Position numbers and translations under genes: made by a program. Below, one piece after another: positions 1 to 6,119 of a stretch of DNA of 6,547 bases. Each line of letters opens with the position of its first letter. Positions within the stretch are counted from its first letter, which is position 1. Source of the DNA: an uncultured Clostridia bacterium (GTDB taxonomy: Bacteria > Bacillota > Clostridia > JAAYHZ01). The stretch is taken from contig CALCRE010000043.1 of the NCBI GenBank assembly GCA_937894465.1, positions 1 to 6,547 on the forward strand, written 5' to 3'. Below the pieces are notes generated by a model. It did not search any database. It was not told where the DNA came from and saw only the letters and a list, made by a program, of their open reading frames with translations.

Positions 1-146
1 TTTTGAATGATGTATAAAACTTGTTTGTAAATGTAGTGTGCAATTTATCATGAACGTGGGATAATATAAGATAAATCATGCCGATGAGATGATTTTTGAA
101 CTAATAAAGTTTTTCACTCTTCACAACTGTCATCTTTTCGAATTTA
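1..146. other. upstream non-coding stretch
   Basis: AT-rich sequence to the left of the first promoter. I see no reading frame with a ribosome binding site, no clear stem-loop and no recognisable gene tail. It may hold the end of the upstream intergenic region only. Confidence 0.5.
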
Positions 147-175
147 TTGACAATAACTTCAATGTAAGTTACAAT
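147..175 (+). promoter_or_regulatory. sigma-A promoter for the toroid-protein gene
   Basis: Perfect -35 box TTGACA at 147-152, a 17 bp spacer, and -10 box TACAAT (one mismatch to TATAAT) at 170-175. Transcription would start near 182, giving a leader of about 50 bases before the ATG at 231. This is the strongest promoter match upstream of that gene. Confidence 0.7.
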
Positions 176-178
176 CCT

Positions 179-206
179 TTTACACTGTATACTAGTTATA
201 TATAAC
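179..206 (+). promoter_or_regulatory. possible second promoter, same gene
   Basis: TTTACA at 179-184 and TATAAC at 201-206 are separated by 16 bp. A transcript from here would start near 213 and carry only the ribosome binding site. It is weaker than the upstream TTGACA/TACAAT pair, and its -10 overlaps the shared 12-mer at 201-212, so the two readings compete. Confidence 0.35.
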
Positions 207-212
207 GGTTAC
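201..212 (+). promoter_or_regulatory. shared leader 12-mer, copy 1 (TATAACGGTTAC)
   Basis: Contains the odd-length palindrome TAAC-G-GTTA (203-211) and ends 18 bases before the ATG at 231. An almost identical 12-mer (central base C instead of G) lies at 1677-1688 before the helicase gene. Palindromic symmetry and equal placement suggest an operator or other leader element. No known regulator is assigned. Confidence 0.45.
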
Positions 213-230
213 TTGAAAGAGAGGGTACAC

Positions 231-1391
231 ATGACAAATGTAAAAAAAGCCAATATGGACTTTATTGATTACATATTGAGGCCATTCATTGAAGAAATTT
301 TGCCTCAGGGTGGAATTGACATGTCAAAAAGCCGTTGGCAAAAACCAGGTCGTGGCTATGGTGGAAGATACCCTGATCATCCGGACGTAAGGTATATTGC
401 AGCATTAATAAAGCTTCTATATCAGGTTAGTGACATTACTGGAAATGATTTATATAGCCAATTAGCTAATAGGCAAGTTAGGTTTATTGCAAATTTTGCT
501 AGTGAAAAAGATCCGATGTGGCTTTTAGGTACAGCCCTTCAAGCGATAGGAATGTATTTCCGCTATAATTCTCCTAATGAAAGCTTACGTGAAGCAGCAT
601 GGCGAATAATCAAATGGGCACGTCAAAAGAAGGTTGAAATTACTATAGGAGAAGAGACTTACGGACATTTTCCTTGTGGATATGGGCTTATGGATGCAAA
701 AGACGCCGGATGGACAAATGATCTTAGTATTATGGGATCAGGATTGGTTTTTGGATATGAGGTTACTGGCGATAAAAAAGTACTTGATGAAGCTATAAGT
801 TACGCAGAATTTTTTGTTCGACCTTGGGAACAAGGACAACTTGGGGATGATGGATATTGGCATTCCGGAACATGGAGGGATGATATTGGTTCATGGGTGA
901 TAGGGCCATTGCACTATAGCGGTGTTGAAGGGACTAATGGCTATACAGATGAGATTTCCTGGGTGTTTTCATCATTTTCATGTATTGATTATCTAGCACA
1001 TCTCTATTCATATAATCCTGATCAACGGTATAAGGATTGCTGTGTCAATGCAGCAAAGTGGACATTTAAGAATTGCCAATTTGATGACGGGGCTATTGGG
1101 CTATGCGAAAAGGATGATAAATGGCTAGGGTGTACAGGTTATGCCATAAGTCAGATTTACTTGATTAAACACTTAGCTGATGACGATGAGGTTCTACAAT
1201 ATTTGTTAGCATGTTCTAAGAGTGCTTACAAATATTTACGTAGCCAGCTTTCAAATGTTGATTATGATTGTAATGGAGTTGAATGGGTTAGCCACAAAAC
1301 CCTGGCAGATCCAATGGTTAATGTTGGATGGCTATGGTTGGACACTTTACAGGGGTTAATAGATGGTGAGAAGCTACTATGTCCTATATAA
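231..1391 (+). CDS. predicted alpha/alpha-toroid (six-hairpin-like) protein, function unknown
   Basis: A 386-residue soluble protein with no signal peptide or membrane segment. I do not recognise its exact family. The repeating pattern of paired amphipathic helices separated by aromatic and Gly/Asp-rich loops (for example SIMGSGLVFGYEVTGDKKVL at 167-186, and FDDGAIG near 284 followed by TGYAISQIYLIKHL near 302) resembles alpha/alpha-toroid enzymes such as six-hairpin glycosidases, lyases and terpenoid-cyclase-like proteins. Trp, Tyr, Asp and Glu are concentrated around 157-165, 207-223 and 283-299, as in a carbohydrate-like pocket, but no catalytic residue can be named. The start is ATG 231 because GAGAGGG lies at about 219-225 with a 5-base gap; an upstream TTG at 213 lies inside the leader and would leave no room for an RBS. 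It stands alone, with its own promoter and no obvious terminator. Real gene: high confidence. Fold: moderate. Reaction: unknown. Confidence 0.8.
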   Translation: MTNVKKANMDFIDYILRPFIEEILPQGGIDMSKSRWQKPGRGYGGRYPDHPDVRYIAALIKLLYQVSDITGNDLYSQLANRQVRFIANFASEKDPMWLLGTALQAIGMYFRYNSPNESLREAAWRIIKWARQKKVEITIGEETYGHFPCGYGLMDAKDAGWTNDLSIMGSGLVFGYEVTGDKKVLDEAISYAEFFVRPWEQGQLGDDGYWHSGTWRDDIGSWVIGPLHYSGVEGTNGYTDEISWVFSSFSCIDYLAHLYSYNPDQRYKDCCVNAAKWTFKNCQFDDGAIGLCEKDDKWLGCTGYAISQIYLIKHLADDDEVLQYLLACSKSAYKYLRSQLSNVDYDCNGVEWVSHKTLADPMVNVGWLWLDTLQGLIDGEKLLCPI

Positions 1392-1644
1392 AAGGTTACT
1401 TGCGAAACAGCTTATTAGCTCGAAAACTGTAACTCTATTCACAGCTTGGTGCAAAATATCTTCATTGGTAAAACCGTTTATCGTATCAGCACTGTTCATG
1501 ATCACAGAAAATATGACATGTTTCGTGTGACAAAATATTAAAGCCTGATTGATATTTGTTGTTCTTCTTTTTCGTTTTTTCAATCTCACTGATTATTTGC
1601 CCTATTTGATTTGATGCAAATGATTGGAAGTCGTTGAAACCTAC
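1392..1644. other. intergenic stretch without a supported gene
   Basis: Between the toroid-protein stop and the helicase promoter. I see no good terminator hairpin and no plus-strand frame. A minus-strand frame of about 70 codons starting with GTG near 1589 exists but lacks a convincing ribosome binding site and recognisable similarity. The 9-mer GGTTACTTG at 1394-1402 repeats the one at 207-215 on the other side of the first gene, which may be chance. Confidence 0.5.
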
Positions 1645-1674
1645 TTGACATTCACAATATTAAAAGATTATGAT
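1645..1674 (+). promoter_or_regulatory. sigma-A promoter for the helicase gene
   Basis: Perfect -35 TTGACA at 1645-1650, an 18 bp spacer and -10 TATGAT at 1669-1674. The predicted start near 1681 falls inside the shared 12-mer at 1677-1688, so a protein bound there would cover the transcription start. The ribosome binding site AAGGGG follows at 1694-1699. Confidence 0.65.
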
Positions 1675-1676
1675 TT

Positions 1677-1688
1677 TATAACCGTTAC
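1677..1688 (+). promoter_or_regulatory. shared leader 12-mer, copy 2 (TATAACCGTTAC)
   Basis: Differs from 201-212 only at the central base. Its TAAC-C-GTTA core (1679-1687) is the exact reverse complement of the core in copy 1. It overlaps the predicted transcription start and ends 21 bases before the ATG at 1710. A shortened form, TATACTGTTAC, occurs at 4347-4357 before the hydrolase gene, ending 16 bases before its ATG. Confidence 0.45.
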
Positions 1689-1709
1689 ATAATAAGGGGT
1701 TTTTATAAT

Positions 1710-4019
1710 ATGACGCAAGAAGAGTTTTTTAATAAGTATCTGTCACATCTGAATAATCAACAAAGAGAAGCGGCTCAGACAGTCGACGGTGCAATACTTC
1801 TTCTTGCAGTTCCCGGAAGCGGAAAAACGACAGTACTTGTGACACGGCTTGGTTATATGGTCTACTGTTGTGATATTGCACCGGATAGCATTTTAACCAT
1901 GACATACACCGTAGCCGCCACAAAGGAAATGCAACAGCGTTTCGCCTCTATGTTCGGCAGTGATTATACCGATGCTTTGGAGTTTCGCACCATCAACGGT
2001 CTGTCCGCAAAAATCATCGACTACTACAGCCGGAATCACAGTGAACGTCAACCATTTAACTTGCTTGATAATGATGGTGAGCTAGCACGCATGATCGGAC
2101 AGATTTATCAAAAGATAAACAACGAATATGCTACCGAGAGTACAATTAAGGACATCCGTACCGGCATCACCTACATTAAGAACATGATGCTCACAGATGA
2201 AGAAATCGATTCTCTTGATGTGGGCGTTTCACAGATGCCAAAGATCTATCATCAATACCGTGCTGAATTAAAAAGTAGAAGGCTCATGGATTATGATGAT
2301 CAGATGTCGTATGCGCTTGCCATTCTCATTAATTACCCCGTAGTCCTTGAACACTTTCAAGATAAGTACCGCTACTTATGCGTGGATGAGTCCCAAGATA
2401 CATCAAAAATACAACACGCCATAATCCGTCTGTTAGCACAAAAACATGGAAACATCTTCATGGTTGGTGACGAGGATCAGAGCATTTACGGTTTCCGTGC
2501 CGCATACCCTGATGCATTAATGAACTTCAGCGATGACTATCCAAATGCAAAGGTTCTGCTGATCGAGCATAACTATCGCTCTACAAAAGAAATTGTAGTT
2601 GTGGCCAATACATTTGTATCAAAGAATCGCTTTCGTCACGAAAAGGTGATCGTACCGACCCGTGGAAACGGATTACCTGTACAGGTGATTGACGTTGTTA
2701 ATCGAACAACGCAATATAAATACCTTTTTAATGTTGCACAGACCTGTGAAACTGAAACCGCTGTTTTGTTTCGCAACAATGACAGCGCTCTGCCGCTCAT
2801 CGATATGCTTGAGCGCAACGGCATTTCCTATAATTGCAGACAGTTTGATGGAGTCTTCTTCTCCCATCGTATTGTTGTAGATATAATCGACATCATAAAC
2901 ATCGCATATAACCCCCATGATGCAGAAACCTTCATGCGAGTATACTATAAATTTGGCAGTCCCTTAACAAAGAAAGCTGCTATTAATGCTTGTGAACAGA
3001 GCAAGCGCACCGGTAAGCCGATTCTTGAGGAACTGGTCAAGTTCACAGAACTAAGTAGCTATGCTAAAGATAGTGTATTCAAGCTGCTAACACTGCTACC
3101 GATGATAACGGAAAGCAATGGCGCGAAAGCAGTCGAGCTTATATGGAATATAGCAGGTTATGGGCAATACGTCATTTCTAATAAGCTGGATGTAGGAAAG
3201 CTTGAAATCTTGTGTATGTTGGGTGAGAATGAGAACAGCCCGCGCGATCTAATCCGTAGATTAAATGAACTGCGAGACATCATTCAAAATCACACTAACA
3301 GCAACTCCAACAAATTTATACTATCTACTATTCACTCAAGTAAAGGGTTGGAGTTTGATCGAGTGTTTCTGCTTGACATTTTTGATGGGGTGCTACCATT
3401 AAAGGCTGTACCGGATACTTCCTCCCAAGACGAGATCAAGCAGTATGAGGAAGACCGCCGTCTGTATTATGTAGGTATGACTCGTGCAAAGAATGAGTTG
3501 TATGTGTTCAACTGCCGCAATACCGATTCAGTTTTTACAAACGAAGTGCTGTGTTCTCTCCCTAAAGAGGTTACTGACCCAAACAACGTTATGGCTGTAT
3601 TCAAACAAGGCTTATGTGATAGAACCTATGTGCACAAGGAACAAGGTAAAGGTACCGTTATTGCACAATGCGGATATTCAGTACTGGTCGAGTATGAAAA
3701 CGAAAAGCTTCAATTATTAACAATCCCGCAGCTTTTTGAGCAACGAGATACGACTGTGACGTACGAAATCGCTCCCAAAAGCAAGTCCAAGAAGTTGCAG
3801 GAACGTACGGAAAAAAAGGGAAAAGTCTTCTCCGCTCAAGAAAAAGAAATCCTACTGTCGAAGGTGATCGCAGGTAGGGCTATAACGCATAACAAGTTTG
3901 GCAAAGGCGTTATTACAAAATTTGACGGCAACTATGTTACTATTTTTTTTGACGGATCATCTATAGAAAAGAAATTCGATTTGATATTGGCAGTGCAGAA
4001 TGGATTGATTGGGATATAA
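1710..4019 (+). CDS. UvrD/PcrA/Rep-like superfamily 1 DNA helicase
   Basis: A 769-residue cytoplasmic ATP-dependent 3'-5' DNA helicase by family. Motifs appear in the expected order: Q-motif-like LNNQQREAA (14-22), Walker A AVPGSGKTT (33-41), Ia TMTYTVAATKEM (63-74), motif II VDESQD (225-230), III GDEDQSIYGFR (253-263), IV NYRST (288-292), V STIHSSKGLEFD (539-550) and VI YYVGMTRAK (586-594). The roughly 250 residues between IV and V fit the 2A/2B region. The C-terminal part is odd: two short segments, GKGTVIAQCGYSVLVEY (646-662) and FGKGVITKFDGNYVTIFFDG (730-749), both look like the HxxFGxGxV beta-barrel (Tudor/SH3-like) tail of PcrA/UvrD. ATG 1710 is chosen because AAGGGG ends 10 bases upstream. 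The gene is intact and monocistronic, with no nuclease or partner gene next to it, so a repair or accessory-helicase role is likelier than a defence system. It is not clearly PcrA itself, whose Walker A differs (AGAGSGKT), so I give no symbol. Confidence 0.93.
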   Translation: MTQEEFFNKYLSHLNNQQREAAQTVDGAILLLAVPGSGKTTVLVTRLGYMVYCCDIAPDSILTMTYTVAATKEMQQRFASMFGSDYTDALEFRTINGLSAKIIDYYSRNHSERQPFNLLDNDGELARMIGQIYQKINNEYATESTIKDIRTGITYIKNMMLTDEEIDSLDVGVSQMPKIYHQYRAELKSRRLMDYDDQMSYALAILINYPVVLEHFQDKYRYLCVDESQDTSKIQHAIIRLLAQKHGNIFMVGDEDQSIYGFRAAYPDALMNFSDDYPNAKVLLIEHNYRSTKEIVVVANTFVSKNRFRHEKVIVPTRGNGLPVQVIDVVNRTTQYKYLFNVAQTCETETAVLFRNNDSALPLIDMLERNGISYNCRQFDGVFFSHRIVVDIIDIINIAYNPHDAETFMRVYYKFGSPLTKKAAINACEQSKRTGKPILEELVKFTELSSYAKDSVFKLLTLLPMITESNGAKAVELIWNIAGYGQYVISNKLDVGKLEILCMLGENENSPRDLIRRLNELRDIIQNHTNSNSNKFILSTIHSSKGLEFDRVFLLDIFDGVLPLKAVPDTSSQDEIKQYEEDRRLYYVGMTRAKNELYVFNCRNTDSVFTNEVLCSLPKEVTDPNNVMAVFKQGLCDRTYVHKEQGKGTVIAQCGYSVLVEYENEKLQLLTIPQLFEQRDTTVTYEIAPKSKSKKLQERTEKKGKVFSAQEKEILLSKVIAGRAITHNKFGKGVITKFDGNYVTIFFDGSSIEKKFDLILAVQNGLIGI

Positions 4020-4310
4020 GCACATTGGCTAAAGTTGCGGATTCGAAAGGGGTTGGTAACTAAGGCAGGATGTCGATGTTACTGATAAGTGGCACAGATA
4101 AGCGGTCATCAGAGTTTTTGCTTTTAGAATGAAATGCTTCACCATGAAGCTGATAGGATTTAACATGGATCAGCTGGAAGAGGGTCTATGCCAAAGAGGA
4201 GATGTCAATCAACACGGAAGAGACTATAAAAACTGCCTGCTGTAATGGACCTTTGTCCGGCTTAAACAAGCTTCTTATAGCAATTTGTCCGAACAGAAAA
4301 TTTTCAATTC
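4020..4310. other. eroded-looking intergenic stretch
   Basis: No full gene is supported. Short open stretches exist in two frames, such as one from about 4202 to 4322 that could encode about 40 residues (starting MSINTEETIKTACCN). Its GAGGAG touches the ATG directly, which is too close for a normal ribosome binding site, and the frame resembles nothing I know. A small perfect stem GCTTCA/TGAAGC with a CCA loop (4136-4150) has no T-run and is not a terminator. The stretch may be the remains of a decayed gene. Confidence 0.4.
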
Positions 4311-4339
4311 TTTACAGATGCTGAAGTTATGTATATAAT
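4311..4339 (+). promoter_or_regulatory. sigma-A promoter for the PuuD-like hydrolase gene
   Basis: TTTACA at 4311-4316 (one mismatch to TTGACA), a 17 bp spacer and a perfect TATAAT at 4334-4339. Transcription would start near 4346. The leader then holds TATACTGTTAC (4347-4357), a shortened relative of the 12-mer in front of the other two long genes, followed by the ribosome binding site. Confidence 0.7.
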
Positions 4340-4373
4340 TTTTAAATATACTGTTACACAGGGGGAGATTAAA

Positions 4374-5084
4374 ATGAAACCAGTGATCGGGGTTACTGCA
4401 TCTATGGAGATTGATCAGTCTGTTTATACCGTTAACAGCAGAAATATTAAAGCAATCCTCAAAGCAGGCGGCATGCCGGTTATATTGCCTTATTTCCTTG
4501 AAGAAGAGGATGTGGAGCAAATTGTACAGAAAATAGACGGCTTATATGCAACGGGCGGCCATGATATCGATCCCACGCTATTTGGGGAGGAGCCGCACCC
4601 GGGTCTGGGCACCGTTATTCCAGCTCGAGATCAATCGGAAATTAAATTAATTAAAAAGATGATGGAAATGAAAAAACCGATTCTCGGGGTCTGCCGGGGT
4701 AGTCAGATTTTAAACATAGCAACAGGTGGGGATATGTATCAAGATATTAACTCGCAAATAGATAAACAGCTTCTGCAGCATAGACAAAAAGCCCCGGTGG
4801 AGCATATGTCCCATTATGTTCATGTGGAAAAAGATTCACTGCTCTACCGGATTACCGCGGAAGAGAGATTTAAAATAAATAGCTTTCATCACCAGGCAAA
4901 CCGCAATGTGCCCAAGGGTTTTCAAATTAGCGCAAAAGCAAGTGATGGTATTGTCGAAGCGATCGAGAGCAAAGAATTGCCTTTTGTACTTGGCCTGCAA
5001 TGGCATCCTGAAGCAACTACCCTTATTGACGATCAGCCTTCAGTAAAAATATTTGAAGCATTTTTCAAGGTGTGTGCAAAATAA
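4374..5084 (+). CDS. class I glutamine amidotransferase-like hydrolase, PuuD / gamma-glutamyl-GABA hydrolase family (peptidase C26)
   Basis: A complete 236-residue cytoplasmic enzyme. Family members cleave gamma-glutamyl amide bonds, the best known being gamma-glutamyl-GABA in the glutamylated putrescine pathway. The substrate here is not shown by the sequence. The nucleophile elbow is LGVCRGSQ (Cys107), the catalytic pair lies in QWHPE (His211, Glu213), and further family marks are TGGHDIDP (60-67), RDQSE (85-89) and SFHHQ (170-174). The length is normal for the family. The start is ATG 4374, with GGGGGAG at 4361-4367. An in-frame ATG at 4329 falls within the -10 box and would make an unconserved 15-residue extension, so it is rejected. 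No puu pathway genes or transporters adjoin it, so the role could be turnover of other gamma-glutamyl compounds. A terminator-like stem-loop lies 117 bases downstream. Confidence 0.92.
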   Translation: MKPVIGVTASMEIDQSVYTVNSRNIKAILKAGGMPVILPYFLEEEDVEQIVQKIDGLYATGGHDIDPTLFGEEPHPGLGTVIPARDQSEIKLIKKMMEMKKPILGVCRGSQILNIATGGDMYQDINSQIDKQLLQHRQKAPVEHMSHYVHVEKDSLLYRITAEERFKINSFHHQANRNVPKGFQISAKASDGIVEAIESKELPFVLGLQWHPEATTLIDDQPSVKIFEAFFKVCAK

Positions 5085-5200
5085 TGAAGGTATAAGTTTT
5101 ACATACTTTTATTCATGTTGTTTTTTAACTTTTTTACGGTGTTTTTCGTTCGTTTTTCCTATGACGTCATACAGCCGTCAAGTTTTTCTTTTCTATGATC
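5085..5200. other. T-rich non-coding stretch
   Basis: Downstream of the hydrolase gene. It holds five or more T-runs of 4-6 bases between about 5107 and 5158, on the plus strand, but no good stem precedes any of them. No frame with a ribosome binding site is seen on either strand. Confidence 0.5.
5160..5171. promoter_or_regulatory. perfect 12 bp palindrome TATGACGTCATA
   Basis: A perfect even-length inverted repeat with no spacer, located 75 bases after the hydrolase stop and not inside any gene. It could be a dimeric-regulator site or part of an eroded mobile element. No promoter is evident beside it, so its role is open. Confidence 0.3.
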
Positions 5201-5229
5201 AAGGGCTTCGTGTATAACCCGAAGCCCTT
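5201..5229 (+). terminator. stem-loop, possible terminator after the hydrolase gene
   Basis: A 10 bp perfect stem, AAGGGCTTCG (5201-5210) with CGAAGCCCTT (5220-5229), and a 9-base loop. Only TTTAAGTT follows on the plus strand and no T-run follows on the minus strand, so as an intrinsic terminator it is weak. It lies five bases before the first copy of the 25-base repeat, the same arrangement as the stem-loops before copies 2 and 3, so it may instead belong to that repeat unit. Confidence 0.4.
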
Positions 5230-5234
5230 TAAGT

Positions 5235-5259
5235 TGTAAGGGTACTACAAAAAAGATGC
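5235..5259 (+). repeat. 25-base direct repeat, copy 1
   Basis: TGTAAGGGTACTAC, then six A, then GATGC. It is identical in all 25 positions to copy 3 (6234-6258) and differs at one base from copy 2 (5712-5736). It is preceded at five bases by a perfect stem-loop, but the stem sequence differs from those of the other copies. Sequence to the right of GATGC is different in all three copies, so the motif has a sharp right boundary, as an IS terminus would. Confidence 0.85.
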
Positions 5260-5281
5260 ACCGGAGGAGGGATTTGAACTC
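5257..5281 (-). other. possible tRNA 3'-end fragment
   Basis: Read on the minus strand, GAGTTCAAATCCCTCC is followed by TCCGGTGCA. This resembles the T-loop (GTTCAAATC), the 3' side of the T-stem and the acceptor strand of a tRNA gene. The 5' side of the T-stem does not pair (AAGAG against CCCTC), and no D-arm, anticodon arm or acceptor 5' strand follows, so it is not an intact tRNA. The repeat boundary falls at the tRNA-like 3' end. It may be a remnant of a tRNA gene struck by a mobile element, or a chance likeness. Confidence 0.4.
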
Positions 5282-5497
5282 TTTTAAATGGAGGAATTTC
5301 GCGTTGTGTTCATACTCTTAGGTTCCTTATAACATACTTTCCGCAATTCACAATTTTATATTGTATAATAAATTGAAGTAAATAAGCAAATATAAAATAA
5401 AAAACTATAAATATAACATGAAAATCAAAAATAAATAATAACAAAGATGACGAGCCAATAAAACATGATAAGATATATAATGTTCTCCAGAACCGGT
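5282..5497. other. very AT-rich non-coding stretch
   Basis: Lies between the tRNA-like fragment and the end of the small minus-strand gene. Runs of A and T dominate from 5350 to 5480. Near the gene end there are two short palindromic stretches, GTTCTCCAGAAC (5482-5493) and AACCGGTT (5491-5498). Neither has a T-run that would make it a terminator. A lone TATAAT occurs near 5363 without a good -35 partner. No gene is supported. Confidence 0.45.
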
Positions 5498-5611
5498 TTA
5501 AATGTATTCAAAGCCACAATGATCACAAGACTTTGTTCCCATAGGAAAGTACTCGGAAAAAAATTCACGGAATTTTGTTTTATGCGCATGTCTGCAAGAG
5601 CTTTCTTCCAT
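5498..5611 (-). CDS. 37-residue Cys/His protein, putative minimal zinc ribbon
   Basis: A short frame below usual gene-caller limits. The protein begins MEESSCRHAHKTKF and ends with GTKSCDHCGFEYI. Cys6, His8, His10 and the knuckle Cys29-x-x-Cys32-Gly could bind one zinc ion in a ribbon-like fold. The middle (FREFFSEYFPMG) is aromatic and amphipathic. No family is recognised. A strong ribosome binding site, AAGGGG (minus strand, 5624-5619), sits 7 bases before ATG 5611. Another in-frame ATG at 5617 is only one base from that site and is less likely. The same AAGGGG plus 7 bases precedes the neighbouring 85-residue gene. A possible extended -10 promoter lies 37 bases upstream. No partner gene is apparent. 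The RBS, CxxC and position between repeats support a real gene, but short length leaves doubt. Confidence 0.55.
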   Translation of the reverse strand: MEESSCRHAHKTKFREFFSEYFPMGTKSCDHCGFEYI

Positions 5612-5647
5612 AGTCATACCCCTTAAATAATCTGAATTACAAGCATT

Positions 5648-5656
5648 ATTTTACCA
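5648..5656 (-). promoter_or_regulatory. possible extended -10 promoter for the 37-residue gene
   Basis: On the minus strand, TGG-TAAAAT forms an extended -10 element. The best -35 at 17 bp (TCGACT) is poor and lies in the stem of the copy-2 stem-loop. If used, transcription would start about 30 bases before the coding start. Confidence 0.3.
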
Positions 5657-5665
5657 TAAAAGAGC

Positions 5666-5698
5666 AAATAAGTCGACTGCAAAGCAATCGACTTATTT
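5666..5698. repeat. stem-loop of repeat block 2
   Basis: A 15-position stem (5666-5680 with 5684-5698) with 14 Watson-Crick pairs, one C-A mismatch and an AAA loop. The inner part, GTCGA to TCGAC, is shared with the stem-loop of block 3. It is followed at 13 bases by the 25-base repeat. Read on the minus strand it sits upstream of the small Cys/His gene. No long T-run follows on either strand, so a terminator role is uncertain. Confidence 0.7.
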
Positions 5699-5711
5699 AG
5701 ACAAAATATTC

Positions 5712-5736
5712 TGTAAGGGTGCTACAAAAAAGATGC
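5712..5736 (+). repeat. 25-base direct repeat, copy 2
   Basis: Same motif as copies 1 and 3 with one change (G for A at the tenth base, GGGTGCTAC). From the right stem arm (5684) to GATGC, block 2 aligns with block 3 (6208-6258) over 51 positions with three substitutions plus one 2-base indel. Copies 2 and 3 are therefore closer relatives of each other than of copy 1, which shares the 25 bases only. Confidence 0.85.
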
Positions 5737-5755
5737 TCCCTTTGGCGGGGAATAT

Positions 5756-5787
5756 AAAAAAGCGGCTCTTCACAAAAAGTGAAGAGC
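5756..5787 (-). terminator. intrinsic terminator of the 85-residue gene
   Basis: On the minus strand the stem GCTCTTCAC (5787-5779), loop TTTTT and arm GTGAAGAGC (5773-5765) are followed by CGC and six T (5761-5756). The 9 bp perfect stem plus T-run is a good factor-independent terminator, 57 bases after the stop of the minus-strand gene. On the plus strand the stem lacks a T-run, so it acts in one direction only. Confidence 0.8.
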
Positions 5788-5843
5788 GCGAATTGCATGC
5801 ATGCTCGCCTGCTGGAATACCCTGACGAAAAAGATGTTGGTCA

Positions 5844-6101
5844 TTATCCCTCTATTGATTCATTCCATTGCGACAACCATTTGCGTTTATCTTTTGAAAC
5901 TGCATCCACTATAGCTTTTCCAGATTGAAAACGGTCAAATGTGCCGGCAGAAATTTCGTTTATGACCATATTAAGTATTTGTTCATAATACTTTTCCGGA
6001 TTAACATTACTGTTTGTCTGGGAAAAATGCTGTTGTGTTTCTTGTTGTGAAATGCTGGCATATATGCCTTTGACTTCTTGCATTAATGTTTCACGATCCA
6101 T
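5844..6101 (-). CDS. small protein of unknown function, 85 residues
   Basis: Begins MDRETLMQEVKGIYASISQQ and ends WLSQWNESIEG. No cysteine, no membrane segment and no signal peptide. The sequence is polar and probably mostly helical, with a Gln/Thr/Asn-rich linker around residues 19-33 and a second helical region from NPEKYYEQILNMVINEI (34-50) to the C-terminus. I do not recognise a family. The gene has every sign of expression: AAGGGG at 6114-6109, 7 bases before the ATG; TATAAT upstream; and a strong terminator downstream. It is monocistronic and lies between copies 2 and 3 of the 25-base repeat, as the 37-residue gene lies between copies 1 and 2. It is likely a cytoplasmic accessory protein. 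A real gene is likely; the function is unknown. Confidence 0.75.
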   Translation of the reverse strand: MDRETLMQEVKGIYASISQQETQQHFSQTNSNVNPEKYYEQILNMVINEISAGTFDRFQSGKAIVDAVSKDKRKWLSQWNESIEG

Positions 6102-6119
6102 AATTATTCCCCTTCATAA

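Noticed and set aside
213..230. TTG start six codons upstream for the toroid-protein gene
   Set aside because: The ribosome binding site GAGAGGG lies inside this extension and is correctly placed for ATG 231.
1377..1589. Minus-strand 70-codon frame overlapping the end of the toroid-protein gene
   Set aside because: It starts with GTG, has no convincing ribosome binding site, overlaps the end of a solid gene and encodes nothing I recognise. An old gene fragment cannot be excluded.
1710..4019. Defence system such as Gabija built around the UvrD-like helicase
   Set aside because: No GajA-like or other nuclease gene adjoins it. Its neighbours are monocistronic and functionally unrelated, and the architecture is that of a full-length UvrD-type helicase.
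4136..4150. Stem GCTTCA-CCA-TGAAGC as terminator of the helicase gene
   Set aside because: Only 6 bp, no T-run on either strand, and more than 100 bases after the stop.
4202..4322. Frame of about 40 codons starting MSINTEE
   Set aside because: GAGGAG touches the ATG with no spacing, there is no promoter, and no family is recognised.
4329..4373. ATG 4329 as start of the PuuD-like hydrolase
   Set aside because: It lies in the promoter just before the TATAAT box. ATG 4374 has GGGGGAG at good spacing and gives the usual family N-terminus (MKPVIGVT).
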